11,552 bases of DNA, taken from Campylobacterales bacterium (lineage in GTDB: Bacteria > Campylobacterota > Campylobacteria > Campylobacterales > QNZT01). Shown here in pieces: positions 1-7,375 of this stretch. The notes below the pieces were generated by a model. The model was not told where the DNA came from. It was given only the letters and a program-made list of their open reading frames with translations, and made no database searches. Location of the stretch: assembly GCA_027081495.1 (NCBI GenBank), contig JALWKJ010000198.1:1-11552 (forward strand), written 5' to 3'. Made by a program: the position numbers and the translations under genes. The first letter of the stretch is position 1. Each line of letters starts with the position of its first letter.

Positions 1-423
1 TTTATAGATATAGAGAAAAAATCTATTTTTTAAAAGCAATAGATCGTCAAAAATCCTATAATCGTCGGCTTGTATATATCGATATAGCTTTTTAAATCTA
101 AAAAAAGTAAAAAGAGGCGAAATAATAGGATCGGTAGTGATGATAAAATCTTCTTTATGGTATCTCTTTAGATAAGAAAACATTTTATATATATTTAAAA
201 GCTTTTTGAAAATAGAAGAACTCGTTTTCCCTACTTTCACGATTTTGATATTTTCATCGATAAAAAACCCGCAGTCGCTCTTTACATTCGGCATGACGAA
301 TATGATCTCATACTCTTTGACCAAAATATTCGAAAGTTCGACGATAACCCGCACGCCGCCGCCCGTTTTTAACTGAGGCAGTACGAAAACTATCTTCTTT
401 TTAACGCGGCTTTTATCGCTCAA
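1..423 (-). CDS. GT4-like glycosyltransferase, N-terminal part (C-terminus beyond left edge)
   Basis: This reading frame stays open for 141 codons from a TTG at 423-421 down to base 1, so the gene is cut by the window edge. The product starts MSDKSRVKKKIVFVLPQL and continues with a Gly-rich KTGGGVRVIVELSN turn at about residues 20-33. That is the usual beta1-GGG-alpha1 opening of GT-B fold, family 4 glycosyltransferases, which move a sugar from a nucleotide-sugar donor to a growing glycan. A later segment, YIQADDYRIFDDLL, also resembles GT4 proteins. The donor-binding C-terminal domain lies outside the window. The TTG start is chosen because GGAGG (434-430) lies 6 nt upstream and there is no competing ATG. 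The start overlaps the stop of the acyltransferase gene (TTGA, 4 nt), which implies translational coupling in the same glycan operon. Donor and acceptor cannot be told. Confidence 0.75.
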   Translation of the reverse strand, partial: MSDKSRVKKKIVFVLPQLKTGGGVRVIVELSNILVKEYEIIFVMPNVKSDCGFFIDENIKIVKVGKTSSSIFKKLLNIYKMFSYLKRYHKEDFIITTDPIISPLFTFFRFKKLYRYIQADDYRIFDDLLLLKNRFFLYIYK

Positions 424-1490
424 ATCCTGCCTCCGGTTGAAATACTCATAAATTGCGGCGAGAGTTTCTCTAAAATTTTATATATCCGTATCGTGATGAA
501 GATCGTCAAAAAAACACAGCCAAAATATAATAAAAACACGGAAAAATCGCCTAAGTTCGCGAAAGCTCCAAAAAGCGTCTTTCTCAAAATCGAAAGTAAC
601 GGCTCGTGTAAAGCATATACAAAAAAACTATATTTTGCAAGAGATATCAACCTTTTTTTTACTTTTTTTCTCTTTAAAAGATATTTTGTAACCGTAAAAG
701 CGGTAACGACTCCTAAAAGTATGGAAATATTATGAACAAACTCGTTATGTGTCGATACATCCGCGAATGAAACCGCGATATAGCCTATTATAAATAAAAA
801 AGCGTATCTGTCGCTTTTAGAAAAGTCATATCTTATTATCCCCAGATACGCGCCGATACAAAAGAAAAAAATCGAGGTGGAACTTATCTGAATATAAGAT
901 AAATGAAGCAGATCAAAAAACCACACGATAAACAAAACGCCTAAAAAAGCGTAAGAGAATCTTTTTAACAAAATATACGCAAGAGGTGAAAAGATTACGA
1001 TAAAAATCAAATCGCGAATAAACCAAAACTGATACGCGACGGGATATTTAAAATCTCCAAGCCCGAAAAAAAGCTCTACCATCTGTAAAACATCAAGCTG
1101 CATTACCCACGGTCTCTCTCCGTTAAAATAGTGCAAAGTAACCGGTAGAGTCTGCGCAAAAGCATAAAAGATAAAAATAATAATATTCCAAAAAACAAAC
1201 GGCACGAAAAGCGTATAAAATCTTGAATGCAGCTTTTTTATAAATCCTTCTTTCGTCGGAGTTAAATTGCAAAAAAACAGATATCCCGAAAGCACGAAAA
1301 AAAGCGGCACGCTTACACGGGAGAGAGTATTTGAAATATAATCGGCTACGATAGAATAAAAACCAGAAAGCCCCGACGCACCGTTAAAATCTATCTCGTT
1401 TGTATATATATGAATAAACAAAATACCGACAATCAAAGGAAAACGAAGCATCTCGATTCTTTGAGAGAGCAAAGAGTCATGCCTTAGCAT
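420..1490 (-). CDS. Acyltransferase 3 family membrane protein (putative glycan O-acyltransferase)
   Basis: A 356-residue, strongly hydrophobic protein with about ten predicted membrane segments, the normal size for the acyltransferase-3 family. These inner-membrane enzymes transfer acetyl or other acyl groups to sugars of surface polysaccharides. Family hallmarks are visible: the N-terminal LRFPLIVGILFIHIY with Arg16 and the conserved His27; RVSVPLFFVLSGYLFF near residues 58-73; QFWFIRDLIF near 155-164; and a C-terminal YALHEPLLSI. The ATG at 1490 is preceded by AGGGG with 5-nt spacing and overlaps the end of the polymerase gene by 7 nt. It sits third in a minus-strand operon with a polymerase and a glycosyltransferase, so the likely substrate is the polysaccharide repeat unit. 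The acyl group and the acceptor sugar cannot be read from the sequence. Confidence 0.85.
   Translation of the reverse strand: MLRHDSLLSQRIEMLRFPLIVGILFIHIYTNEIDFNGASGLSGFYSIVADYISNTLSRVSVPLFFVLSGYLFFCNLTPTKEGFIKKLHSRFYTLFVPFVFWNIIIFIFYAFAQTLPVTLHYFNGERPWVMQLDVLQMVELFFGLGDFKYPVAYQFWFIRDLIFIVIFSPLAYILLKRFSYAFLGVLFIVWFFDLLHLSYIQISSTSIFFFCIGAYLGIIRYDFSKSDRYAFLFIIGYIAVSFADVSTHNEFVHNISILLGVVTAFTVTKYLLKRKKVKKRLISLAKYSFFVYALHEPLLSILRKTLFGAFANLGDFSVFLLYFGCVFLTIFITIRIYKILEKLSPQFMSISTGGRI
430..434 (-). promoter_or_regulatory. Ribosome binding site GGAGG that fixes the TTG start of the GT4-like gene
   Basis: On the minus strand GGAGG is followed by 6 nt and then TTG (423-421). It lies inside the last codons of the acyltransferase gene, as expected for a coupled operon. 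Because this partial gene has no ATG near the junction, the site decides the start. Confidence 0.7.
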
Positions 1491-2764
1491 TTTATCCCCT
1501 TGATCTTTTGCTCTTTATACGCAAGATTTTCGGTCATTTTGGAAAATCCGTAAGAGATCCCGAGCATCAAAAAAAACTCTTCCGAAACGACGGGATTGGT
1601 CAAACCGAAAAAGAGAAAAAACAGAGGTATCACCATCGTTAAAAAAAGCCTGTTGTCAAAAGAGAAATAAAACACGACCAGCAGATATATCACTCCCAAA
1701 AAGGAAGCCTGAAGCCAAATATCGAGAAAAATATTATTTATACTTCCCGAATCGGCGCCCACGCCTAAAATATTCAATCCGGCAAAATAGACCTCCACAA
1801 ATCCGAATCCATATCCCCCAAAATAATTCGATTTTTCTATAAGCTCCCAAGCGATCGCAAACTGAGGACCTCTTTCGTGTTTTAGTTTATACTCGAACAT
1901 ATCCATCGTAATAATGGGTTCGGGCGAGAAAGAGTTGTAAACAAAAAATAAAATCACAAGCATTAACGCCGCGACTATCAGATAAAAAGCCTTTACTTTT
2001 AAAAACTTCGCAAGCAAGGGATCTTTTTTTAAAAGCTCGTCGCTATAGTAAAAGTTGCTTCTAACCACTCTCAAATACGCCTTGTATAGTAAAAGAGAAG
2101 TCATGATCATCACAAGAGCCAGCCAGATAGTCTTGTTTTTGGAAAGTACTATCATATAAAGAACTAAAAAATAAAGAAGATAGTTATAACCTCTTTTGGC
2201 AAACCAAATGTTATACTCAAAACGAATCAAAACCGACATAAGCGCTGCCGAGCCGACTATGATCGCCAAAGCTCCCGCCTCGTAAAAAGTTCCTTGAAAA
2301 GGTAAAAATTCATCTCCCCAGCCAAACTCCCTAAAGTGAACGAATTTTTCAAGAACATCCATAGGAAGAGGAAGATACATAACCGCAAACCAGCTTATGA
2401 CATAAAACAGAAGCGACAAATCCAAAACGGAGACTATCTCTTTTATCGATAATTTTCTAGTCATCGCCGCCGCTACATAATAAGTCGTCGGATAGATAAA
2501 AATAAATTTTATAAACCTGTTTGTCTCCTCTACTTTCTCATAAGCGGAGTTTAGACTCACAAGAGTCAACACGATACCGCCGACGATAAGAGTAAAAAGT
2601 ATTTTAAAATCTATTTTTTTATGAATCGCATCGTCGGCAAAAAGCACGACAAATGTAAAAAGCAGAAGAATCTGCTCAACTCTTGCGCTCTGCATAACCT
2701 TTATAACGGGCAGAGCGAGAAAAATAAAAATAAAAAGATATAGATAAAAATATACTCTTTGCAA
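1484..2764 (-). CDS. O-antigen polymerase/ligase-like polytopic membrane protein (Wzy-like)
   Basis: A 426-residue protein made almost wholly of hydrophobic segments (ten or more). It has one large hydrophilic loop near residues 283-345 that contains GPQFAIAWELIEKSNYFGGY and GADSGSINNIFLDIW. A long periplasmic loop with Gly- and Asn-rich motifs, plus a basic SKNKTIW motif before a helix (about 208-214), is the typical look of O-antigen polymerases and ligases, which polymerise or transfer lipid-linked repeat units in the periplasm. These proteins diverge fast, so the call rests on architecture more than on identity. The start is TTG (2764-2762): AGAGG lies 5 nt upstream and a stop codon lies five codons upstream, so no longer form exists. 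It follows the DUF4838 gene after 38 bp and overlaps the acyltransferase gene. Polymerase versus ligase cannot be settled here. Confidence 0.75.
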   Translation of the reverse strand: MQRVYFYLYLFIFIFLALPVIKVMQSARVEQILLLFTFVVLFADDAIHKKIDFKILFTLIVGGIVLTLVSLNSAYEKVEETNRFIKFIFIYPTTYYVAAAMTRKLSIKEIVSVLDLSLLFYVISWFAVMYLPLPMDVLEKFVHFREFGWGDEFLPFQGTFYEAGALAIIVGSAALMSVLIRFEYNIWFAKRGYNYLLYFLVLYMIVLSKNKTIWLALVMIMTSLLLYKAYLRVVRSNFYYSDELLKKDPLLAKFLKVKAFYLIVAALMLVILFFVYNSFSPEPIITMDMFEYKLKHERGPQFAIAWELIEKSNYFGGYGFGFVEVYFAGLNILGVGADSGSINNIFLDIWLQASFLGVIYLLVVFYFSFDNRLFLTMVIPLFFLFFGLTNPVVSEEFFLMLGISYGFSKMTENLAYKEQKIKGIKC

Positions 2765-2769
2765 CTGAA

Positions 2770-2774
2770 CCTCT
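2770..2774 (-). promoter_or_regulatory. Ribosome binding site AGAGG that sets a TTG start for the polymerase-like gene
   Basis: On the minus strand AGAGG lies 5 nt before TTG (2764-2762). The site sits in the loop of a very short palindrome (AACCAGAGGTT, 2769-2779), too weak on its own to claim regulation. Confidence 0.6.
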
Positions 2775-2802
2775 GGTTAAAAATAGACTATTCATATGTT
2801 TT

Positions 2803-4926
2803 TCAATCCTTTTTGGATCGAATTTTTTTTCGATGTTTTATAAAATATATACGATCTACATACACTTTTTCGACATCTTCATTTCCCGCCGGCGCAAGCC
2901 AGACGCTTTTAGCTTTTGTTCTTTTAGTATCGATCGTACCGATTTTAACGCTTTTATATTTATCATCCTTAAACTGCCCGACAACCGCGCCGCCTTTTAT
3001 AAATGTCGGATATATTCCGTAACTTAATACCTTTTTGGTACGATCAGCCGACTTGCCGCTTTGTTTTTGGATCTTGACATCCGCGTAAATATCCCACTTT
3101 CCTTTAGGAATATCTCTTAGCGGAAGCGAAAATCCCCACTCGCGGCCGCTTGCATCCATAACCGCGCTTATGCCGTCGCTTGCGGCGCTATCTTCTACTA
3201 TATCGGCACAACAAAGTTCTAGTTGAAACTCTTGATAGGAAAACCACTCTTTTTTCTTTTGAAGTTTTTTCGCAAGAGCCGGCACTCTCTCTGTCATGCG
3301 GTTAATATCGATAATTTTCAATATATTTTCTATCTTTACACCTTCGCTAAAAGCCGTGATTTGGGGATGACTTCGCAAATAGCTTTTGAACCTCTTTTTC
3401 ACCCTATCCTTCTCTTTAAAATCGGCTCCTCTTATCAAACGAATATAATCGATACCTAAAAACAGTTTAAGCACATGATCATAGTAAGAAGAGTTTTTAT
3501 CTACCTTGCTAAGCGCCGAAGTTAAGATTTTATCCAGTTTTTGAAGATTTTCGTTTGAAAGATATTTTGAGTCTATAGATGTTTTTACCAAAAGTTTGTC
3601 GCCGCTTTTTTCCAACATCTTTTCGACGGCGAATATATATTTTTGAACTTCTTGCGACGCGCCGGCATAATAGAGATCGCAAAACTCTCGTATCAACCGT
3701 TTCAAATCAAGAGAAGGATTCCACAAAAGTCTTGAAAAAACCCAGACCCGAAGATTCGCCAAATCACCCCCGTATGTATCGTAACTACCCTGTAAAAACA
3801 CCCCTTTTATATATTTTTGTTTCGAAAATTCTTTTATATCGTCGTTTAAAGCCTTTAAATTCGGATATGCGAACATGTAGCCGCTAAAATTTACTATATA
3901 GTGCCAGATGAAAACGGTGTCGCTTTTTTTGCCCCATCTTTTTAGATATTTAAATAAATAAAGATTCTCTTTGGAGTTTAAAGGCTTCGCGAAATTCGCT
4001 TCGATCGGCGCGTACATAACTCCCAAATTTTTCGGAACTCTTTTTTTATCAAAAGGCGGCTTTTTACTCCAGAGATACGCTTGATGCAAAAACCTGAAAT
4101 CGGGATGTTTTTTTGCGATATACGAAGTATAATCTAAAAATATAGAAGATGGAGTTTTGCCGGCTTTTACGCCCTTTTTGCATACCGAGCCTCTATCTTC
4201 ATGCTCTAAGACTATATATTTTTGAGCTTCGTTGTCCAGTGAAGAGAGCTTTTTAGTGAGATTTTTCGAAGCTAGTTTTTTTACTTTTTTGTTTGCGAAA
4301 TCATACTGTCCGCCGCATTTGTACTTTTGCCCCAAAAGTTCCCCTGAAGTAAAAGTATAAATTTTTACACCTTTTGTATATATCTCTTCGGCGACATCGT
4401 TATCGGCTCTGTGACCGAGTCTTCCGTTTAAAAGATTTTTAAACGAAAAAACGGGATCGTCGCTCTCTTTTATAAATATCTCCCTATAATCGAACCGCGG
4501 CTCTTGTTTGTCGTAAATATCGCCGAGATCTTTTCTTTGAAATTTCGGTACGAACTCAAAATCTTCCGCTAAAAATCTGCATCCCAAATATCGATCTAAA
4601 AAATAATATACTCCATACAGCACGCTTCTGTCGTTCGAACCTATTATGACGAGATTTTCACCGTCGCTTTTTATGATAAAACCGTCGTCTTTAAGCCTTC
4701 CCACCGGAAGCTCGATAAGAGAGATCGAAGCGTTTGTCTCGGGCGATCCATTTAAAATCGGCGGCTTTTGACCCGTGATTTTTTCCAGATAATAGGAAAG
4801 ATCGTTTGCCGCGATATCAAAAATATGACCTTTTTCTTTAACGATAACCAAACCCGGCTTTATCTCAAAAGCGCTCAAAAACAGCGGAAACAAAATAAAC
4901 AAAAAAAGTTTTGCCGATTTTTTCAT
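2803..4926 (-). CDS. Secreted DUF4838 domain-containing protein (glycoside-hydrolase-like)
   Basis: A 707-residue protein. Residues 1-19 (MKKSAKLFLFILFPLFLSA) form a clear signal peptide without a lipobox Cys, so export to the periplasm or beyond is expected. Residues 35-60 (AANDLSYYLEKITGQKPPI) and 92-119 (LVIIGSNDRSVLYGVYYFLD, then LGCRFL) match the small N-terminal domain seen before alpha-glucuronidase (GH67)-like catalytic barrels. The middle, with IAKKHPDFRFLHQAYLWSKK near 270-290, resembles the DUF4838 barrel. The last ~120 residues look like a beta-sandwich (REWGFSLPLRDIPKGKWDIY). No biochemical activity is established for most of this family; polysaccharide cleavage or binding is inferred. 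The ATG at 4926 is preferred over the in-frame TTG at 4932 because AAGGA abuts that TTG but lies 6 nt before the ATG. It is the first gene of the minus-strand glycan operon. Confidence 0.8.
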   Translation of the reverse strand: MKKSAKLFLFILFPLFLSAFEIKPGLVIVKEKGHIFDIAANDLSYYLEKITGQKPPILNGSPETNASISLIELPVGRLKDDGFIIKSDGENLVIIGSNDRSVLYGVYYFLDRYLGCRFLAEDFEFVPKFQRKDLGDIYDKQEPRFDYREIFIKESDDPVFSFKNLLNGRLGHRADNDVAEEIYTKGVKIYTFTSGELLGQKYKCGGQYDFANKKVKKLASKNLTKKLSSLDNEAQKYIVLEHEDRGSVCKKGVKAGKTPSSIFLDYTSYIAKKHPDFRFLHQAYLWSKKPPFDKKRVPKNLGVMYAPIEANFAKPLNSKENLYLFKYLKRWGKKSDTVFIWHYIVNFSGYMFAYPNLKALNDDIKEFSKQKYIKGVFLQGSYDTYGGDLANLRVWVFSRLLWNPSLDLKRLIREFCDLYYAGASQEVQKYIFAVEKMLEKSGDKLLVKTSIDSKYLSNENLQKLDKILTSALSKVDKNSSYYDHVLKLFLGIDYIRLIRGADFKEKDRVKKRFKSYLRSHPQITAFSEGVKIENILKIIDINRMTERVPALAKKLQKKKEWFSYQEFQLELCCADIVEDSAASDGISAVMDASGREWGFSLPLRDIPKGKWDIYADVKIQKQSGKSADRTKKVLSYGIYPTFIKGGAVVGQFKDDKYKSVKIGTIDTKRTKAKSVWLAPAGNEDVEKVYVDRIYFIKHRKKIRSKKD

Positions 4927-4932
4927 GATCAA

Positions 4933-4937
4933 TCCTT
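4933..4937 (-). promoter_or_regulatory. Ribosome binding site AAGGA that favours the ATG at 4926
   Basis: AAGGA on the minus strand directly touches an in-frame TTG (4932-4930) but lies 6 nt before ATG (4926-4924). The spacing makes the ATG the likely start and shortens the protein by two residues compared with the longest frame. Confidence 0.6.
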
Positions 4938-4957
4938 TTTATATCACTTAAAAGGCT

Positions 4958-4966
4958 ATTATAACA
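4958..4966 (-). promoter_or_regulatory. Extended -10 promoter (TGTTATAAT) for the minus-strand glycan operon
   Basis: The minus strand reads TGTTATAAT here, a perfect TATAAT with a TG extension, preceded by a T-rich tract and no good -35 hexamer. This is the usual form of a housekeeping promoter in Campylobacterota. Transcription would begin near 4951, giving a leader of about 25 nt before the DUF4838 ATG. No other convincing promoter is seen down to base 1, so it probably drives all four genes. Confidence 0.6.
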
Positions 4967-5002
4967 ATAAAAGAAAAAAATCAGATAGTTTCGGTAAACT
5001 TA

Positions 5003-5030
5003 TTGACAGATAAAAACCAAAAGGTACTTT
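5003..5030 (+). promoter_or_regulatory. Possible promoter for the GT2-fusion gene pair
   Basis: A perfect TTGACA at 5003-5008 is followed after 16 bp by TACTTT (5025-5030), which keeps only the three most conserved -10 bases (T1, A2, T6). Transcription would start at about 5037, at or next to the ATG, leaving almost no leader. An alternative plus-strand -10 is TATTAT at 4957-4962, overlapping the opposite promoter. Neither is strong. Confidence 0.3.
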
Positions 5031-5036
5031 CTTAGT

Positions 5037-5819
5037 ATGCCCGTAAACATTTATATCTCTATCATATCTCATGATCAACACGAACTCATCGAAGAAAATT
5101 TCAGTAACTTTCCCAAACAAATCGACGACTTTAATATAAAGCTCTCGATTCTCGATAATACGGGTTCAAAAAAGTTAAAGGAGTTTTGCAAAAAAAGCGA
5201 TCTCTTTTATCATAAAAACGATACTCCAAAAGGCTTTGGAGAAAACCACAATAAAATGTTTTCACTTCTTGATATAAAAGATAAAGATATTTTCATAGTC
5301 TGCAACCCCGACATAAAAATAGAACCCTCGCAACTCAAAATTCTCGTAGAAAATTTCGCTAAAGAGAAAATCGACATAGGCGCTCCAAGATCATATCTGG
5401 ATAAAAAAAGCGGATTTCTCGACTATCCCGATAGGTATTTTCCATATCTTTTAAACTTTATCGTCTCTATCGCGACGGGAAAGAGACTTCACTACGGTAA
5501 AAACGACGATCAAGAGTATCCGCAGTGGGTATCGGGTTCTTTTATACTTTTTAAACCGAAAGTTTTCAGAGAGCTTGGAGGTTTTGACGAAGATTATTTT
5601 ATGTATTGTGAAGATATAGATATCTGTTTTAGAGCAAAACAAAAAGGTTACCTCATAAAACTCGATAAAAAAGCATACATAGAGCACAACTCGAGAATGG
5701 CGAGTCGAAAACTTTTATCTCAAAGCATCGTATGGCATATGAGATCCGCATGGAAATTTAGTATGAAATCAAAACGGATTTTCGGACTAAGCCTAGCAAA
5801 AAAGGCAAATAACCGATGA
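5037..5819 (+). CDS. GT2 family glycosyltransferase, rhamnosyltransferase-like
   Basis: A 260-residue GT-A fold glycosyltransferase of family 2, soluble or peripheral at the inner membrane. Visible motifs: the N-terminal strand YISIISHDQ (6-14); LDN at 39-41; GFGENHN at 66-72, which contacts the nucleotide; NPD at 90-92 in place of the DXD metal-binding motif; WVSGSFILFK at 164-173; and GGFDEDYFMYCEDIDIC at 181-197 holding the ED catalytic-base region. EHNSR at 216-220 and WHMRSAWKF near the C-terminus are typical of WbbL-like dTDP-rhamnose transferases, so rhamnose is a reasonable but unproven donor. The ATG at 5037 is the only start before the first motif. Its nearest purine-rich site (AAAAGG, 5019-5024) is 12 nt away, a poor ribosome binding distance. 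The stop overlaps the next gene as ATGA. Confidence 0.88.
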   Translation: MPVNIYISIISHDQHELIEENFSNFPKQIDDFNIKLSILDNTGSKKLKEFCKKSDLFYHKNDTPKGFGENHNKMFSLLDIKDKDIFIVCNPDIKIEPSQLKILVENFAKEKIDIGAPRSYLDKKSGFLDYPDRYFPYLLNFIVSIATGKRLHYGKNDDQEYPQWVSGSFILFKPKVFRELGGFDEDYFMYCEDIDICFRAKQKGYLIKLDKKAYIEHNSRMASRKLLSQSIVWHMRSAWKFSMKSKRIFGLSLAKKANNR

Positions 5820-7375
5820 GTATCAAAAAGATCGGCATACTATGCGATGAAAGGTTGGATTTTTTTGAATACAATCTCTTTAAGGAGATAATGAATATTA
5901 AAAACATAGAGCTTCTTTTTATCGTTTGCGATCCGCAAAAAAATCGAAACTCTTTTACGAAAAAAGCGGCTGATTTTATCTTAAGATGCGAGCATAAAAT
6001 CCTTTCATACTTTTTTGAGGAATTAAAACCTTTTTTAAAATCATACGATATATCCGAACTTTCCAAAACGCCTGCTACTTTACGAAAAGTAAGCGACATA
6101 GATTTGCTTTTGATTTTAAATCCTGCCGTTTCGTTGGATAAAAAGACGATAGATACTCCAAAAGACGGAATCGTAAGAGTTTTTTTCAACAAATACCGCC
6201 ATATTCAAAAATATCCGATCGCGTTTTGGGAGATATATGAAAGAAAATCTTCAATAGGATTTTGTATAGAGCATATTTCTAAAAATATAAACAGAGTTCT
6301 TTTAAACGCAAATCTAACAACCCAAAGAACAATCACGCAAACTAGAATAAGAGTCCAAAAAGAGAGCTCTTTTTACATCAAAAAAATCTTAAGCGACTAT
6401 GCGAAAAAAGAGTTTTTTGAAAAAAAAGACGATCCCAAGGTCTTCTCTTTGATGCAGCAAGAGTCTCCAAAACTCTTTCATCTAATCGGCTATATTTTAA
6501 AAACATGCGTTCTTTTTACGGATGTGGCGTTTAAGAGGCTTGTACTTAAAAAATACACCAGATTTTCGGTGGCTTTTTTAAAAAGCGACTGGCAAGACGC
6601 GAAACTATACGAAGCAAAAGAGATAAAACCTCCTCCTTTTCACTTTTATGCCGATCCTTTCGTATGGACAAGAGATAACAAGACGGTCTGCTTCGTAGAA
6701 GACTACGACTATAAACAAAACAGCGCCTGCATAAGCGCGGTGGAAATATATGAAGACGATAGCTATAAAATAGTAGGCGAGGTTATAAAAGAGCCTTTTC
6801 ATCTCTCGTTTCCCTTTCTTTTCGAGTATGAAAAAGATCTTTATATGATCGTAGAGTCGTCCGCCGATAAATCGATCAGACTATACAAATGCATAAACTT
6901 TCCGACTAAATGGAGATTTGAAAAATATCTGATGCAAAATGTAAAAACGGCGGATACGATGGTTTTTGAGCATGAAAACAGATGGTGGATGCTGACGAAT
7001 ATGTCAACTCCCTCAAACGACGACCAGGCCGCCGCGCTATTTGCGTTTTATTCCGATTCGCCGCTTTCTCAAAAGTGGACTCCCCATGAAAAAAACCCCG
7101 TTGTCTTCGATAGCGACTGCGGACGAAACGCCGGTTTGCTCTTTAGCGAAAACAAAGAAATCTTCAGAGTAAGACAAAGACAAAAGTTTAATATATACGG
7201 CGCCGCTTTTTCTATAGCTAAAATCTTGAAACTCTCGCCTAAAGATTATGAAGAAAAAGAGATCTCATCTATACAACCCGACTTTTTTTTGAAACTAAAA
7301 GCTACTCATCATATGCACTCAAACAACGATATCACGGTAGTCGATTTCATGCGTCTTTTGAGATTGAATCCATAA
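5816..7375 (+). CDS. Formyltransferase-like / beta-propeller fusion protein, probable glycan-modifying enzyme
   Basis: A 519-residue two-part protein. Residues 4-160 follow the formyltransferase fold: MSIKKIGILCDE opening, IDLLLILNPAVSL, PKDGIVRVFFNKYRH (115-129), then YPIAFWEIYERKSSIGFCIE (133-152) in the place of the family's 'P..WAI..GE...GVTIH'. The usual HPSLLP and downstream catalytic Asp are not recognisable, so this half may be inactive or altered. From about 270 onward, FYADPFVW (277-284), VCFVEDYDY, SFPFLFEYEKDLYMIVESS (331-349) and RNAGLLF form regular blade-like repeats. They resemble five-bladed propellers and the N-terminal domain of plant glucosamine inositolphosphorylceramide transferases; that assignment is from memory of the family. 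The gene overlaps the GT2 gene by 4 nt, which implies coupled synthesis and a shared glycan substrate. Its end overlaps the convergent aldolase gene by 29 bp. Confidence 0.7.
   Translation: MSIKKIGILCDERLDFFEYNLFKEIMNIKNIELLFIVCDPQKNRNSFTKKAADFILRCEHKILSYFFEELKPFLKSYDISELSKTPATLRKVSDIDLLLILNPAVSLDKKTIDTPKDGIVRVFFNKYRHIQKYPIAFWEIYERKSSIGFCIEHISKNINRVLLNANLTTQRTITQTRIRVQKESSFYIKKILSDYAKKEFFEKKDDPKVFSLMQQESPKLFHLIGYILKTCVLFTDVAFKRLVLKKYTRFSVAFLKSDWQDAKLYEAKEIKPPPFHFYADPFVWTRDNKTVCFVEDYDYKQNSACISAVEIYEDDSYKIVGEVIKEPFHLSFPFLFEYEKDLYMIVESSADKSIRLYKCINFPTKWRFEKYLMQNVKTADTMVFEHENRWWMLTNMSTPSNDDQAAALFAFYSDSPLSQKWTPHEKNPVVFDSDCGRNAGLLFSENKEIFRVRQRQKFNIYGAAFSIAKILKLSPKDYEEKEISSIQPDFFLKLKATHHMHSNNDITVVDFMRLLRLNP

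Noticed and set aside
2769..2779. Hairpin AACCAGAGGTT as a terminator or RNA thermometer
   Set aside because: Only four base pairs with a three-base loop and no following T tract; too weak to call.
2759..3022. Plus-strand frame of 87 codons antisense to the DUF4838 and polymerase genes
   Set aside because: It is fully antisense to confidently called coding sequence and has no recognisable features.
3579..3887. Plus-strand frame of 102 codons antisense to the DUF4838 gene
   Set aside because: No ribosome binding site, low-complexity basic product, antisense shadow.
5758..6192. Minus-strand frame of 144 codons
   Set aside because: It lies wholly against the GT2 end and the formyltransferase-like domain, has no family motif, and its composition (Ser/Lys/Ile-rich) is that of an antisense shadow.
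5816..7375. Calling the fusion gene methionyl-tRNA formyltransferase
   Set aside because: The catalytic HPS..P loop is missing, the C-terminal OB domain of fmt is replaced by a propeller-like region, and the context is a glycan locus.
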